Positions 1 through 9,970 of a DNA stretch of 64,000 bases are shown one piece after another. The number at the start of each line of letters is the position of its first letter. The first letter of the stretch is position 1. Under the pieces are notes generated by a model. That model made no database searches. It was not told the origin of the DNA and saw only the letters and a list, made by a program, of their open reading frames with translations. The DNA lies in contig JAIYAU010000061.1 in NCBI GenBank assembly GCA_027488865.1, positions 23,218-87,217 on the forward strand, read 5' to 3'. Both the position numbers and the translations under genes were made by a program. The stretch comes from Cytophagaceae bacterium. Its GTDB lineage: Bacteria > Bacteroidota > Bacteroidia > Cytophagales > UBA9547.

Positions 1-3000
1 TAATTTCCACCATGTCGTCGGAAGCCAACCAATTAGTGCCTTGTAGCAAGAGGGCATAACAGGCCTCAGCCGTGGCTTTGGTTGTTTTCCATTGGGTCGT
101 TTGTTTTTCTTTTATCAGCCATACTTTAAGATCATCTACTGCTTTGGTGTCTTTAGCCACTTCAGCAAACAACTCGATCATCAACGCTTGTGATTCGATC
201 GGGGCTTCATACCAATAGTAGCCATAGTTCTCTTTCCAATACATGCCCATCTCTTCTGATACCAAGGCATGCTCGCGGATAGATTTGATAATGCTTTGTG
301 GCACCGCTACCTCCCCATAGCGATGTTGGGCAATGGCCATCATACCTTGTGTATAGCGTCCAAAGCTCGTCCAATATTTTTTAGATTGCCCAAAGAAATA
401 ATCAAAAGCCTCTTTATGATTCTTTTTAATTTCAACGTCTTTAAAGAAACTGCGCATGTACAAATAATGGATGTGATTATGCCAAATATGTTGGTCACTT
501 AGCTTGATGTCTCCCTTTTTAGCCAAGCGTTTTAATTCTTCATAATCCTCTACCATGCGGCGGTCGAGGTAAGCAATGGCTGAGGTTGTCATATTCCACA
601 CTTTAGCATTATCTCGCACATCCCTTATTCCTAAATGATCTAGATGGCCTAGCCCACAAGCGATGTGTTGTGTGATGTATCTATCCTCTGGCATGCCGTC
701 AAACCAAGGCCAAGCGCCTCCGCCTTTTTGCATTTTTACCAATTTGTCTAAGGCACGATCAAGCTCAGAAGTCATTTTGTTCAAGTCAAACAAGACGGCC
801 ACTCTGCGTTTCGCTTCGCTTTCATCTTTGGCTTGGCGCACCCAAGGTGTTTCTTCCAACAAGATGTTTTTCAGTTCTTGGTTTTTTTCCAAGTTAGAAA
901 GTAAAGCATCAGGCTGTTTTGTTTTCCAAATATCAAATACCCTTTTGATTTTAGGATCACTATTCACAATGTGTGAAGCGATGCTGTTGGCATAAAAGCG
1001 ACTAAATGTCTGTTCTGCACATTCATAAGGATATTCCATGATGTATGGCAACGCTTGAATTGCATACCAAGCTGGTTGGGAGGTAAACTCCAGCGTCAAG
1101 CGATGGTTGCGCAAGGTGGTGGACTTATTGTTGGCCAGCTTATCCAACGTATAAGTCTTTGTCTGCTTACTGCGGATAGGCATCGGCATCGTTTCTGTTA
1201 CCAACATGCGGTTGGTCAATACAGGGATGGCCATTTCCTCCCCGTCTGAGAAATTACCTGCCTTTGCCACTACACGGTAGGTGATGGCCTCAACTCCCTC
1301 TGGAATCATGAGGTTCCACTCTAACAAAGTGCTTTCTCCAGCTTTGGCCGTAAAATCACGTTCTCCAATGGTATTAAACTTGCCATGTACTGCCTCCATT
1401 ATTTTTGGCGTGATTTCTTTCATGGTAAGTGCATCAAACAACAGCAAATCTGCTTTGCCATTTACCTCCTTGTCCGTCAAGTTCGTTACTTTCGTGGCAA
1501 AAGTGATTTTGTCATTTTCACGGAAGAAACGCGGTACGTTGGGCACTACCATGAGGTCTTTTTGGGTCACTAGTTCATTTTGAACCAAACCAAATTTCAT
1601 GTCTTTGGTATGACTAAAGCCCAGCATTTTCCAGCGAGTTAGTGCTTCTGGTATGGTAAATTTGATTACGATATTTCCGCTTTCATCTGTTTGTAAAGCA
1701 GGATAAAAAAAGGCTGTTTCGTTGAAATTGGTACGTACTTTTACATCTTCAAAAGAAGTAGGTGCTTCTTCCTTGTTTTCTTCTGCCATTTCTCCGTCTT
1801 CGGCAGGTGCACTGGATGCGAAAGAATCCGCTTCTTCCTTCGAAAGTTCAGAACGAATAGCTCCCATACTTTGTAAAGCCATTTTTGGAGACGCCATTTT
1901 CTTGTCTTTTCTAGATTTATTTCCACCAGTTACTTGAACTTCGTCCATAGAAGCACCTTCCATACTAAAAGAAAGGTCATCTTCATACCAACTACGGTAA
2001 TAGCCACCAAAACTGTAACCAAACCAATTGAGGTAGTCGTAGCTGCGCGAGCTGCCAGACGTATGGTTGTTCCAGCCATTGCTGACCAAGTTAAACTGGG
2101 TGGTTCCATAGCCGCCATTGCTTGTATTCCAATTTCTTACCCCATTATACTGTTGGTAAATGTTTAAAAACCAATTATGTGGCCTAAAAGCATCCAAAGA
2201 GGCATCGTACAAGGATGCTACCATTTCAGCCATTACTTTATCAGCAGTTTTACCTTTTATTTTTAGCTTCCACTCTTCCGCTTCACCTGGTTGGAGTTTA
2301 TTGCGGAAAGTTTCAAAGGAAATGTCCAGTTCCTTGTTTGTATAGGGTACAGTTATAATTCGTGACTGAGTATAAGTTCTGTTTTCTTTCAAAAAAGTAA
2401 AAGAATAAGCGATGTTGCCCCTGTAACTTTCTTCAATAGGTATTTCAAATTTTTGTTGTTCATTTTTTAATTGCAACCATTTTCTTGATAAAAGTTTGCC
2501 TTCTTGCGAAATTTCATACAAAACATGAATATCATCGTAACCTGTTCCGAACACAAAAGCGGCCTTTTCGCCTGGTTCACCTGTTGACTTTAGATTACGC
2601 AACTTTTCTTCCTCAGGAAACGCTAATTGCTTCGAATCACTTTCAAATACTGTAAAACTTTTAACTTCACTTATGGAAGTTCCAAACTTGTCTTTAGTAC
2701 TTATTTCGATTACATAACGTCCTTGTTTCCAGTTGACCAGTTTTTCCAACAGAAATTTTTTGGCTGTTGCGGTATTAAATTTCTTCTCAAAAACTTTCTC
2801 TGTTTTATCCCAGGTCGCTTCGTTCGTTTCGTCGGCGAATTCATCATAAGGAAACCACTTATCGTGATTTTCCTTTTGCATTATCTGCAAATCTGGTTTT
2901 TCCCAACGACGATCACGGAACACCCTGTTAGGAGTTTTTAAAGCAAAGATGCTGATGGTGCCTTCTGCTGGTTCAAATTCACCGCTGAGGTTGGTGGTAA

Positions 3001-5590
3001 CGATGTCAAATTCACCCTTTTGGCTCCGTTGTAGCTCTTCTGGTAGGTTGGTGCTCACATTTAAGGCTACATAACCAACAGCCACTGATGTGTTTCCAGT
3101 TCTAGTTTCTCCATTTAAGTCTGTCACATCTGCATATACAGTGTAAGTAAACGTTGGTTGCGATTCTTTAGGCACAGTAAGGTCAGGGATGGCTTTAAAC
3201 TTGATTTCAAAGTCCCCTTTTTCATTGGTTTTGCCCACTCCATTGATAACTTCCATGGCTGGAGAAGTTGGGTAATAACGGTATCTCCAATACCACCAAT
3301 AAGGAAAACTTGCTTGCCTTACCACTCTAAATTTAACTTGGGCATTATCAATATTAGCACCAGAATAGGCTTTAGCAACTACTTTAGCCACCACCTCGTC
3401 CTCTAATCTAAAACTGCCTTTTATGGGGTCAAATTTTACTTCAAATTTGGGTCTTTTATATTCTTCCACGCTAATGTAGACTTCGTCATCATAATTGGCG
3501 CTAATTTTCATTTGTCCTAAAAGGCCTGCAGAAGGTGCGGTGAATGTGCCGTTGAATGTCCCAAACTCATTGGTAATAAAATCTTGCTCCGCAATAACCT
3601 GCTGGTTGACATCATAAAAAGCAACATGAACGGAAGATTTTGCCACCACTTCTGCATTTTTTCCATTGGAGACATATTGTAAGCCTTTGAAATAAATAGT
3701 TTGCCCTGGACGATAGATACTTCTATCTGTGAAAAGCTGAATTTTGATATTTTCATTAGGAGGCTGAACCGTGGTTTTAGGATTTTGATAAAATGAACGC
3801 GATCGGATGGCTTTATTACCAGAATAGAAATGGTCCTCGCCATATACAATATCAAGCACCAAAGTTCTATCTTCCTTGCTTGCGGGCACTTTGATATAAC
3901 CTAGGTTATCAGAAACAAAAGTGCCAAGAAATTTATTCTTATTTTTGTAACTTGAATAATCATAATAACTTACGTTCACATCCATTTTAGCCTGGGCCAA
4001 GGGTTTGCCAGAAGTTCTGCTCAACAAATAAAACTCATGGTCGTTGGTGGAATCAGCTTTGTCAATTAAACTAATATCTGTAACCGTGGTAAGATCATAG
4101 GCTACCGCATGCTGGTTATAGCTAAATTCGGGATTGTCGGCGGTCATAATTACGTAATCGCCAAAAGGAAGCCCTTCTACGGGCAACTCAACACCATGTG
4201 ATTGGTAATCACCGTCTGTAGGTAAGGTTTCGTTCCAAGACCTAAGGGGTGTTTTTTTGTTAAAATGGTCTACAAAAATTTCATAATAGGATTTATAATC
4301 ATTATTTTTCTTATAATAACTGTCACTTTTTTCTTGTATTACCTCTAGTTCTTTGGCATTGGTACTAAAAACGCGGAGGTAAAGCTTATTTAGGTTTTTA
4401 TAACTGCATTTTAGTTTAAAATAACGATTGGGAATATTTGTTTCCTCCGTTTGAAAAGAAAAGCTTTTTTCTAAAATGGTTGTTTTTAAACTTCTACAAT
4501 CTTGTGCACCTTCTGAAGAAGGAAATTTGGTAATAGCTTTGTCACAAATCTCTACAGTTTTTTGCAGTTCCCATTTGTATTGTGCACTCTGGGTAGGTTT
4601 GTATTTAAGCCCCCTTTGATAATAAACTTGTGCGATAAAGTAACTTACCCGTGTACTTACTTGGTTTTCAGCTACTTTTTGTTCCAATTTTTGTAAGGCA
4701 TCAAGATACAATGCCTCCTTGTTGGCTGCGGCTGATTGGCCATTTACAAAAGTTAAACGTGCAAGATCTAACTCAACCAAAGCTGCTGGTTCTTTGTCGT
4801 TTAAATGAAATTTGACCAAATCACGATAGATAGAAATGGCATAATACTTAAAGGCCAGTGAATCGCCAGTTTTAATTTCAATTTTAGAGAAGTTCTCGGC
4901 GTCAGAGAGATATTTTTCATCATTAAGCACAAATTGATCTGCTGGTCTGGCAAGTGTTGGCTCCTCAGAACTAAAAAAATCAATGGCACGATGGGCCACA
5001 AAATCATACAAAGTGGGGCGTAAATGTCTGGTATTGTATCCTTTGTGAATGAGTTCGTTATAAACCTCCAAAGGAGTATTCTGTAGCTTTTCTTTTTCAG
5101 CTAAGGCTTGAAGATGTTTAGAAGTGGTGATTTCTACTATTTTCCGCAGATCCCATGTACGAATATCGTCATTTTTATAGTTGATGGTTTGGCTTCTACT
5201 TCCAAATTCGTAGCGATTCATTTGGTAATATTGCCAGTAAATTTCAGCGATCATCGAACTCAAGATAGGCTTGGCAGGAAAACTAGCTTCCTTTTCATCC
5301 TTTTCCAGTTCCATTAGATTTTTTACAATCGCGTCCTCCTCTCGCCAAGACACCATTTTAAGGCGGTGAATAATTGCCTTGGCTAGTTGGTCGGCATTGT
5401 TTTGTTTTTTTGCGAGTTGGTATATTTTTTCAACTTCAACTAAAGCTGATTTTGGCAAACTTTTAAGCTGCAAAGAGTCGACCTTGGTCCATAATTTATA
5501 ATATTCATTCATAGTTTTGGAGTTATTTATATTTTGTGAAAAAGACGATAAAGTGCCTACAAGGAGTATGGCCAAAATTAATTGTTTCAT
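1..5590 (-). CDS. Alpha-2-macroglobulin family protein (MG2/A2M-like), C-terminus cut by window edge
   Basis: Open minus-strand frame from ATG at 5590 (MKQLILAILLVGTLSSFSQ signal peptide) to base 1; N-terminal helical/TPR-like part, then MG-type beta domains; reads ...EACYALLLQGTNWLASDDMVEI at the left edge, typical of the A2M thioester-domain region. Not in the ORF track because no stop lies in the window. Confidence 0.85.
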   Translation of the reverse strand, partial: MKQLILAILLVGTLSSFSQNINNSKTMNEYYKLWTKVDSLQLKSLPKSALVEVEKIYQLAKKQNNADQLAKAIIHRLKMVSWREEDAIVKNLMELEKDEKEASFPAKPILSSMIAEIYWQYYQMNRYEFGSRSQTINYKNDDIRTWDLRKIVEITTSKHLQALAEKEKLQNTPLEVYNELIHKGYNTRHLRPTLYDFVAHRAIDFFSSEEPTLARPADQFVLNDEKYLSDAENFSKIEIKTGDSLAFKYYAISIYRDLVKFHLNDKEPAALVELDLARLTFVNGQSAAANKEALYLDALQKLEQKVAENQVSTRVSYFIAQVYYQRGLKYKPTQSAQYKWELQKTVEICDKAITKFPSSEGAQDCRSLKTTILEKSFSFQTEETNIPNRYFKLKCSYKNLNKLYLRVFSTNAKELEVIQEKSDSYYKKNNDYKSYYEIFVDHFNKKTPLRSWNETLPTDGDYQSHGVELPVEGLPFGDYVIMTADNPEFSYNQHAVAYDLTTVTDISLIDKADSTNDHEFYLLSRTSGKPLAQAKMDVNVSYYDYSSYKNKNKFLGTFVSDNLGYIKVPASKEDRTLVLDIVYGEDHFYSGNKAIRSRSFYQNPKTTVQPPNENIKIQLFTDRSIYRPGQTIYFKGLQYVSNGKNAEVVAKSSVHVAFYDVNQQVIAEQDFITNEFGTFNGTFTAPSAGLLGQMKISANYDDEVYISVEEYKRPKFEVKFDPIKGSFRLEDEVVAKVVAKAYSGANIDNAQVKFRVVRQASFPYWWYWRYRYYPTSPAMEVINGVGKTNEKGDFEIKFKAIPDLTVPKESQPTFTYTVYADVTDLNGETRTGNTSVAVGYVALNVSTNLPEELQRSQKGEFDIVTTNLSGEFEPAEGTISIFALKTPNRVFRDRRWEKPDLQIMQKENHDKWFPYDEFADETNEATWDKTEKVFEKKFNTATAKKFLLEKLVNWKQGRYVIEISTKDKFGTSISEVKSFTVFESDSKQLAFPEEEKLRNLKSTGEPGEKAAFVFGTGYDDIHVLYEISQEGKLLSRKWLQLKNEQQKFEIPIEESYRGNIAYSFTFLKENRTYTQSRIITVPYTNKELDISFETFRNKLQPGEAEEWKLKIKGKTADKVMAEMVASLYDASLDAFRPHNWFLNIYQQYNGVRNWNTSNGGYGTTQFNLVSNGWNNHTSGSSRSYDYLNWFGYSFGGYYRSWYEDDLSFSMEGASMDEVQVTGGNKSRKDKKMASPKMALQSMGAIRSELSKEEADSFASSAPAEDGEMAEENKEEAPTSFEDVKVRTNFNETAFFYPALQTDESGNIVIKFTIPEALTRWKMLGFSHTKDMKFGLVQNELVTQKDLMVVPNVPRFFRENDKITFATKVTNLTDKEVNGKADLLLFDALTMKEITPKIMEAVHGKFNTIGERDFTAKAGESTLLEWNLMIPEGVEAITYRVVAKAGNFSDGEEMAIPVLTNRMLVTETMPMPIRSKQTKTYTLDKLANNKSTTLRNHRLTLEFTSQPAWYAIQALPYIMEYPYECAEQTFSRFYANSIASHIVNSDPKIKRVFDIWKTKQPDALLSNLEKNQELKNILLEETPWVRQAKDESEAKRRVAVLFDLNKMTSELDRALDKLVKMQKGGGAWPWFDGMPEDRYITQHIACGLGHLDHLGIRDVRDNAKVWNMTTSAIAYLDRRMVEDYEELKRLAKKGDIKLSDQHIWHNHIHYLYMRSFFKDVEIKKNHKEAFDYFFGQSKKYWTSFGRYTQGMMAIAQHRYGEVAVPQSIIKSIREHALVSEEMGMYWKENYGYYWYEAPIESQALMIELFAEVAKDTKAVDDLKVWLIKEKQTTQWKTTKATAEACYALLLQGTNWLASDDMVEI

Positions 5591-5817
5591 ATATAAAGTA
5601 CTGTTTTTATCAATTCTATGGATAGATGTTAAGAAGTTTAATTTTCCATAAATCTAACAGAATTACTTAAAAAATAAAAAGAGAATGAAGTTTGTGGGGT
5701 ATGGGCAAGACCTTAAAGTCGTACTTTGTCTGAATTAGGATTGAGCTGATTTTTGGGATTGGAAATACTCATATGGATACTTAGGTAAGCTTTCGCAACA
5801 AGGCGATATTTTGTGGG

Positions 5818-6294
5818 TTAGAATTCTAGTCCTACAAAAATCTTAACATTTGATTCCACTATATTTACCACTTCTAATTCATCTTGGAACAACATCAAGT
5901 ATAATTTCTTTTCATAGTAGATAAGAAATGGAGCGCCTCTGTATAATTCGAAGTGACTCAAACAATAGCAGTCACGTACTGATTGAAGTTTTATTTTGCC
6001 CTTAAAAAGACCAGGAACAGTAGTACGTTTGTATTTTACTAAATACAAATTGCTGTCTAAGTTAACAAACCAATCATTTGGATTTGTATTTTCGATCGGA
6101 GTACTCGATGGTTCGTAATTTTCAGAAAACCTATTCAAAAAAACATTTTGTACTGGAGTAGGAATCTCGCTAAACTTTACTATTTCATATTTTAGGCTAT
6201 CAATATCTACACATTTATTTGAATAAATATACAAACCTGTTATTAACGCAATACCAAAAAAGAAATAAACAAAGTTTTTATTAAAATTATTCAT
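5818..6294 (-). CDS. Hypothetical protein with N-terminal membrane anchor
   Basis: 158-aa ORF, hydrophobic N-terminus (FVYFFFGIALITGLYIY); no family recognised. Confidence 0.55.
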   Translation of the reverse strand: MNNFNKNFVYFFFGIALITGLYIYSNKCVDIDSLKYEIVKFSEIPTPVQNVFLNRFSENYEPSSTPIENTNPNDWFVNLDSNLYLVKYKRTTVPGLFKGKIKLQSVRDCYCLSHFELYRGAPFLIYYEKKLYLMLFQDELEVVNIVESNVKIFVGLEF

Positions 6295-6301
6295 AGGCAG
6301 G

Positions 6302-6340
6302 AGTTTTGGGTACGAAAATGAATTTCTGTACCGGAGGGAG
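6302..6340. repeat. Degenerate copy of the REP-like repeat abundant at 61.6-64 kb (inverted orientation)
   Basis: gttttgggtacgaaaatgaatttctgtaccggagggag matches the reverse complement of ctccctctggtgcggaagttcacttccgtacccaaaac with several substitutions. Confidence 0.6.
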
Positions 6341-6378
6341 CGAAAACAAATATTATATTTTGTATATAGAAGTTTATA

Positions 6379-6672
6379 TCAGCTAAAGTTATATTTACTT
6401 TCTTTGTCATTGCGATTTTCATCCCAAACTGATTCTTTGGGATTAAAATTATAAAAAATGAGGTAGTCACGAACAATTTTAACTCTGGTGTTCTCAACGT
6501 TTGTTTTTCTACCAGCTTCAGGAAACTTAGCGACAAGCTAAGGTATTTCCTTAAACAACTTATTAAGTTTAATACTATATCTTTTTGATGAAGTTCGAAC
6601 GATCCAATATTCTAAGATTTCCTTTCGTTCAATGTTTGCGCTTCTTGTCCAAATTACCTTTCTTTTAGCCAT
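6379..6672 (-). pseudogene. Decayed RelE/ParE-type toxin with in-frame stop
   Basis: Manual translation: MAKRKVIWTRSANIERKEILEYWIVRTSSKRYSIKLNKLFKEIP*LVAKFPEAGRKTNVENTRVKIVRDYLIFYNFNPKESVWDENRNDKESKYNFS*; ParE/RelE-like pattern on both sides of the TAG; start overlaps the antitoxin stop. Confidence 0.7.
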
Positions 6673-6890
6673 GATTCGATTTCAATGTTCGCTTCTTTTT
6701 CAGACAAAATATCAGATTGCGAATATTCATTTTTCGCTTTGGCGATTCTGTTTTTTTGGTTCACGTTCAACTCATATACCTCATTTTCTAACTCAAAATC
6801 TAAAAGTCTCTTTATTTCTTGAATGATCCTAATTTCCTTTAATTGACTTATTTTATTGATCAAATCTATTTTTAAATCCGAAGTACTCAT
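6654..6890 (-). CDS. Antitoxin-like small protein (addiction-module component)
   Basis: 78 aa, charged and helical; located directly upstream of and overlapping the decayed RelE/ParE toxin. Confidence 0.6.
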   Translation of the reverse strand: MSTSDLKIDLINKISQLKEIRIIQEIKRLLDFELENEVYELNVNQKNRIAKAKNEYSQSDILSEKEANIEIESWLKER

Positions 6891-7064
6891 ACTTAATTCG
6901 TTTAATTCAAATATACTAAAATATTAGATCGAATGTAATTCAAAAGGGCTGTATTTTTCAAACAAATATATCTTATTAGTTCAATTATTCATTGTTAAAA
7001 ATAGCAAGCTAAATATCAATCAAATTGTACTTTTCTCATATTTTTTCACCATAACCGCAGTTTT

Positions 7065-7119
7065 CATCTTCCGAGCATCTTCCGAGTATCATCCAAGAGT
7101 CTTCCATGCATCTTATAAT
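7065..7119. repeat. 11-nt period tandem repeat (5 units)
   Basis: catcttccgag|catcttccgag|tatcatccaag|agtcttccatg|catcttataat. Confidence 0.7.
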
Positions 7120-7270
7120 TGGATATTTTTTAGGGAGTGGCTCGAACTAACAACTATTACCTTACTCGCATTACCTAGGTTTAATACAAGTATTCTCTTC
7201 TGCTTGAAACTTAAAATAAAATCTAACTTGGCACTTAATCTTTATAGGTACCAAGTTTGATTCTAAATAA

Positions 7271-8638
7271 TTATTTAACGATTACAACTCCTTTGGTGGT
7301 GTTAATAAACGTGCCAGTAATTTTAACAAAATAATTGCCAGCATAAAGTAATCTTGTATCTAAAATGGAGGTGGTGGTACCTTGATTTATGGTCGATTGC
7401 ATTAATAATTTTCCACTAAGATCAAGCAATTCAACTTTTAAGTTTTCGGTATTTAGGCCCACTATTTGTACGGCTATAAAATCACTCGAAGGGTTGGGGT
7501 ATACATCTATTTTTGAAGCTCCTTTATCATCTTCTACACTCGTAACAGATGTGTACTTGGTGGTGGTTTCGGTTACACTTGTTACTTTGCTTCCTGTTAC
7601 ATTACCATAAAAGGTGGGTCCAATCACGTAGGGATAAACGGATGTGTTAAATTCGTTTACCGTGGCAAAATAACAATAGATGCCCGCTGGGTATTCTGGT
7701 GTTACGCAAAATCTACCATTGTGCTCATCCAAATAGTCAGGGGTGTTGGCAGTGGTGGCGGTATAAACATAGTCTTCTCTAAAATATCCATTAAAAAATG
7801 TTTGTTTTCCGTCGGTACTCACTGCATTTATGTTAGGGCCGTTAGTTCTTGTGGTGTTAGTACTTAAGGAGTAACTAGATTTCATTCTGGTAATACCTCC
7901 GGTACCATTTACATTTTTATATCCGTATGCTCCGTATATCGGAAATCCATCATAAGCGAAACCTATCAAAGGTGAATGTTTCGTAGCATCAATGGTGTAT
8001 AAACCTTCTGAATTGTATGTATCACAAATGGAAGAATAAGAATTGGAGGTTTTGCTATCGTATTTAAAAGCGCTGGGGTTTTGGTGATGATGGTAGTTGG
8101 TGCCAGCTGGATGGCCTTTTGCACAATCAAAACCAAGTTTCTCGGCAGGAATGGCATCTCTGTTCCATGCAATAGTGCCGGAACATGTAGGATTTCCCGG
8201 GCCACCACATATTCGTTTATTGGTATTGTCCCAAGCAACACCATCTCGATAGTCAAACAGAGAAACGCCATTGATGAATATCCCACAATTGCCCGAGCTA
8301 GTTGCGGTTGGGGTACCCGTATTTTGAGTAGGTGATAAAGGCAATTTATAGATTGCGTTTTGGTTACCAGCAACGTTTGGATTTCCATCGCCAGTAAATA
8401 TCCCTGTGGGATAAGCAGGTATTCCAGTGGTATTTATATAAACGGAAGTACTAGAATAGCGCACTTGCTGACAGTTTGCCAATACGGTCATTGTTTGGGC
8501 TGTACCTCCTGTAGCTGCCGTATAAAACTTACCAAATACCGAATTATTTTGCAACCAACTCGTTATGACCGGATTGGTTTGGGCCTTGCACAAGAGACTT
8601 AATAACGAGAGGGTAAAAACTAAAATGTTCTTGATCAT
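7271..8638 (-). CDS. YHYH domain protein with T9SS type A C-terminal sorting domain
   Basis: NYHHHQNPSAF motif, signal peptide, C-terminal VYPNPSSDFIAVQ...GNYFVKI sorting domain. Confidence 0.85.
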   Translation of the reverse strand: MIKNILVFTLSLLSLLCKAQTNPVITSWLQNNSVFGKFYTAATGGTAQTMTVLANCQQVRYSSTSVYINTTGIPAYPTGIFTGDGNPNVAGNQNAIYKLPLSPTQNTGTPTATSSGNCGIFINGVSLFDYRDGVAWDNTNKRICGGPGNPTCSGTIAWNRDAIPAEKLGFDCAKGHPAGTNYHHHQNPSAFKYDSKTSNSYSSICDTYNSEGLYTIDATKHSPLIGFAYDGFPIYGAYGYKNVNGTGGITRMKSSYSLSTNTTRTNGPNINAVSTDGKQTFFNGYFREDYVYTATTANTPDYLDEHNGRFCVTPEYPAGIYCYFATVNEFNTSVYPYVIGPTFYGNVTGSKVTSVTETTTKYTSVTSVEDDKGASKIDVYPNPSSDFIAVQIVGLNTENLKVELLDLSGKLLMQSTINQGTTTSILDTRLLYAGNYFVKITGTFINTTKGVVIVK

Positions 8639-8938
8639 TGCTTTACTGTTTTGTTTGTTTTTATAAGTGTTTAGAAGATACTATTTTAACAATCTTTCTT
8701 TGATATTAAAAAATATTCTTTTATTTCAAATTTTTTAATATCCGCTTATTAGTCGAGAAGCCTCTTAGGTTTGTATTGTATAGATGATAGTCGTAATTCA
8801 AAAATAAAACTTTGCGGGCTATCACTTGAGACCATTAGGTTTGCGTAATACTAATTCCTACGTTGAAAAATTTAATTGGTTTATGAAACAAGTAATTCTA
8901 GCTCAAATATCCACTTAGCTTATAACAAGGTAGTCGTA

Positions 8939-9970
8939 TTATTTAGTCGACTCTGCAAAAACTTCTTTAGGGTAGGCGAAGCTAGTATTGTATAGAAATG
9001 ACTTATCAGTAAGCGTAAAAAGGAAAGCCATGAGATCTACTTTTTCATTGGAAGTTAACTTAATGGGATTTTGAAGTTCTTTGGCCAAAGTGTTACTCTT
9101 TTTTATGCCTAAAGTGTAATGATTAAGTACTTGAGATAGCCTTTTAAATCTTCCATCATGCATATAAGGGTAAGAGAACTCAATATTACGAAGGGTAGGT
9201 ACTTTAAACTTTAGTGAGTCTGAGGCAATCTTGGTTACTCCGAATCTTCCCAAATCCCTAAGCGAGGTGTCTATAGCCAAGCCATTATTACTGAAATTAT
9301 TGTTGGTAAAAAGTGGTTCAGTATGGCATGATGCACAATTTTGTTGAAATAAAAGATAGCCATTTTTTTCTTGATCGGTAAATACCGACTGATCGCGCAT
9401 CACACTATCGTATTTAGAATTGCTCGAAACCAAGGTAAGCATAAATTGAGAAATGGCTTTTAATGTATGTTCCCCAGTAATGATGGAATCGCCAAATGAG
9501 TTATAATACAATTTAGGGTATATTTTGGTTGCTTGTAATTTGGACACTACATGGATGATATTTTCGTCCATTTCTGCTATATTATGAATAGGGGCCAATG
9601 CTTGCATATCCAAATGATTAATGGCACCATCTCTCATAAAAAGTCGTTGCCAAGCCAAATTAATTAAACTTGGCGAATTGCGAATCCCTATTTTGTCATC
9701 GATACCATGGCTTAAAGCATGGTCTGAATGGGTAAATGCAGAAAATTGAGCGTGGCAGCTTGCACAAGAAATCGTATTATTTCTCGAAAGGATGGGATCA
9801 TAAAATAAAGCCCTGCCCAATAAAATTTTAGGTGGCGACAAGGGATTCTTAGAAAAGTCATAAACTGGTTCTGGGAAATTTACAGGCACCACAAACAAGG
9901 CTTCTTTAACAAATCGATATGCACTAAGTACAACGCAAAATATGGCCAGGGTAACAATCTTCTTTTTCAT
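8939..9970 (-). CDS. Cytochrome-c peroxidase / MauG-family di-heme protein (MbnH-like)
   Basis: Two CxxCH motifs (CASCHAQ, CASCHTE), DLGRFGVT and VPTLRNIEFSYPYMHDGRF; overlaps the upstream MbnP-like ORF by 4 nt. Confidence 0.9.
   Translation of the reverse strand: MKKKIVTLAIFCVVLSAYRFVKEALFVVPVNFPEPVYDFSKNPLSPPKILLGRALFYDPILSRNNTISCASCHAQFSAFTHSDHALSHGIDDKIGIRNSPSLINLAWQRLFMRDGAINHLDMQALAPIHNIAEMDENIIHVVSKLQATKIYPKLYYNSFGDSIITGEHTLKAISQFMLTLVSSNSKYDSVMRDQSVFTDQEKNGYLLFQQNCASCHTEPLFTNNNFSNNGLAIDTSLRDLGRFGVTKIASDSLKFKVPTLRNIEFSYPYMHDGRFKRLSQVLNHYTLGIKKSNTLAKELQNPIKLTSNEKVDLMAFLFTLTDKSFLYNTSFAYPKEVFAESTK

Noticed and set aside
269-3855. Numerous small ORFs on both strands (e.g. 663-995, 1281-1583, 2627-2941, 3517-3855)
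   Set aside because: All lie inside the A2M-like reading frame; low-complexity or antisense shadow translations.
6291-6536. 81-aa minus-strand ORF
   Set aside because: Alternate frame over the decayed toxin, ending in the degenerate REP copy; not a credible protein.
7966-8388. 140-aa ORF inside the YHYH gene
   Set aside because: Same-strand alternate frame of a well-supported CDS.
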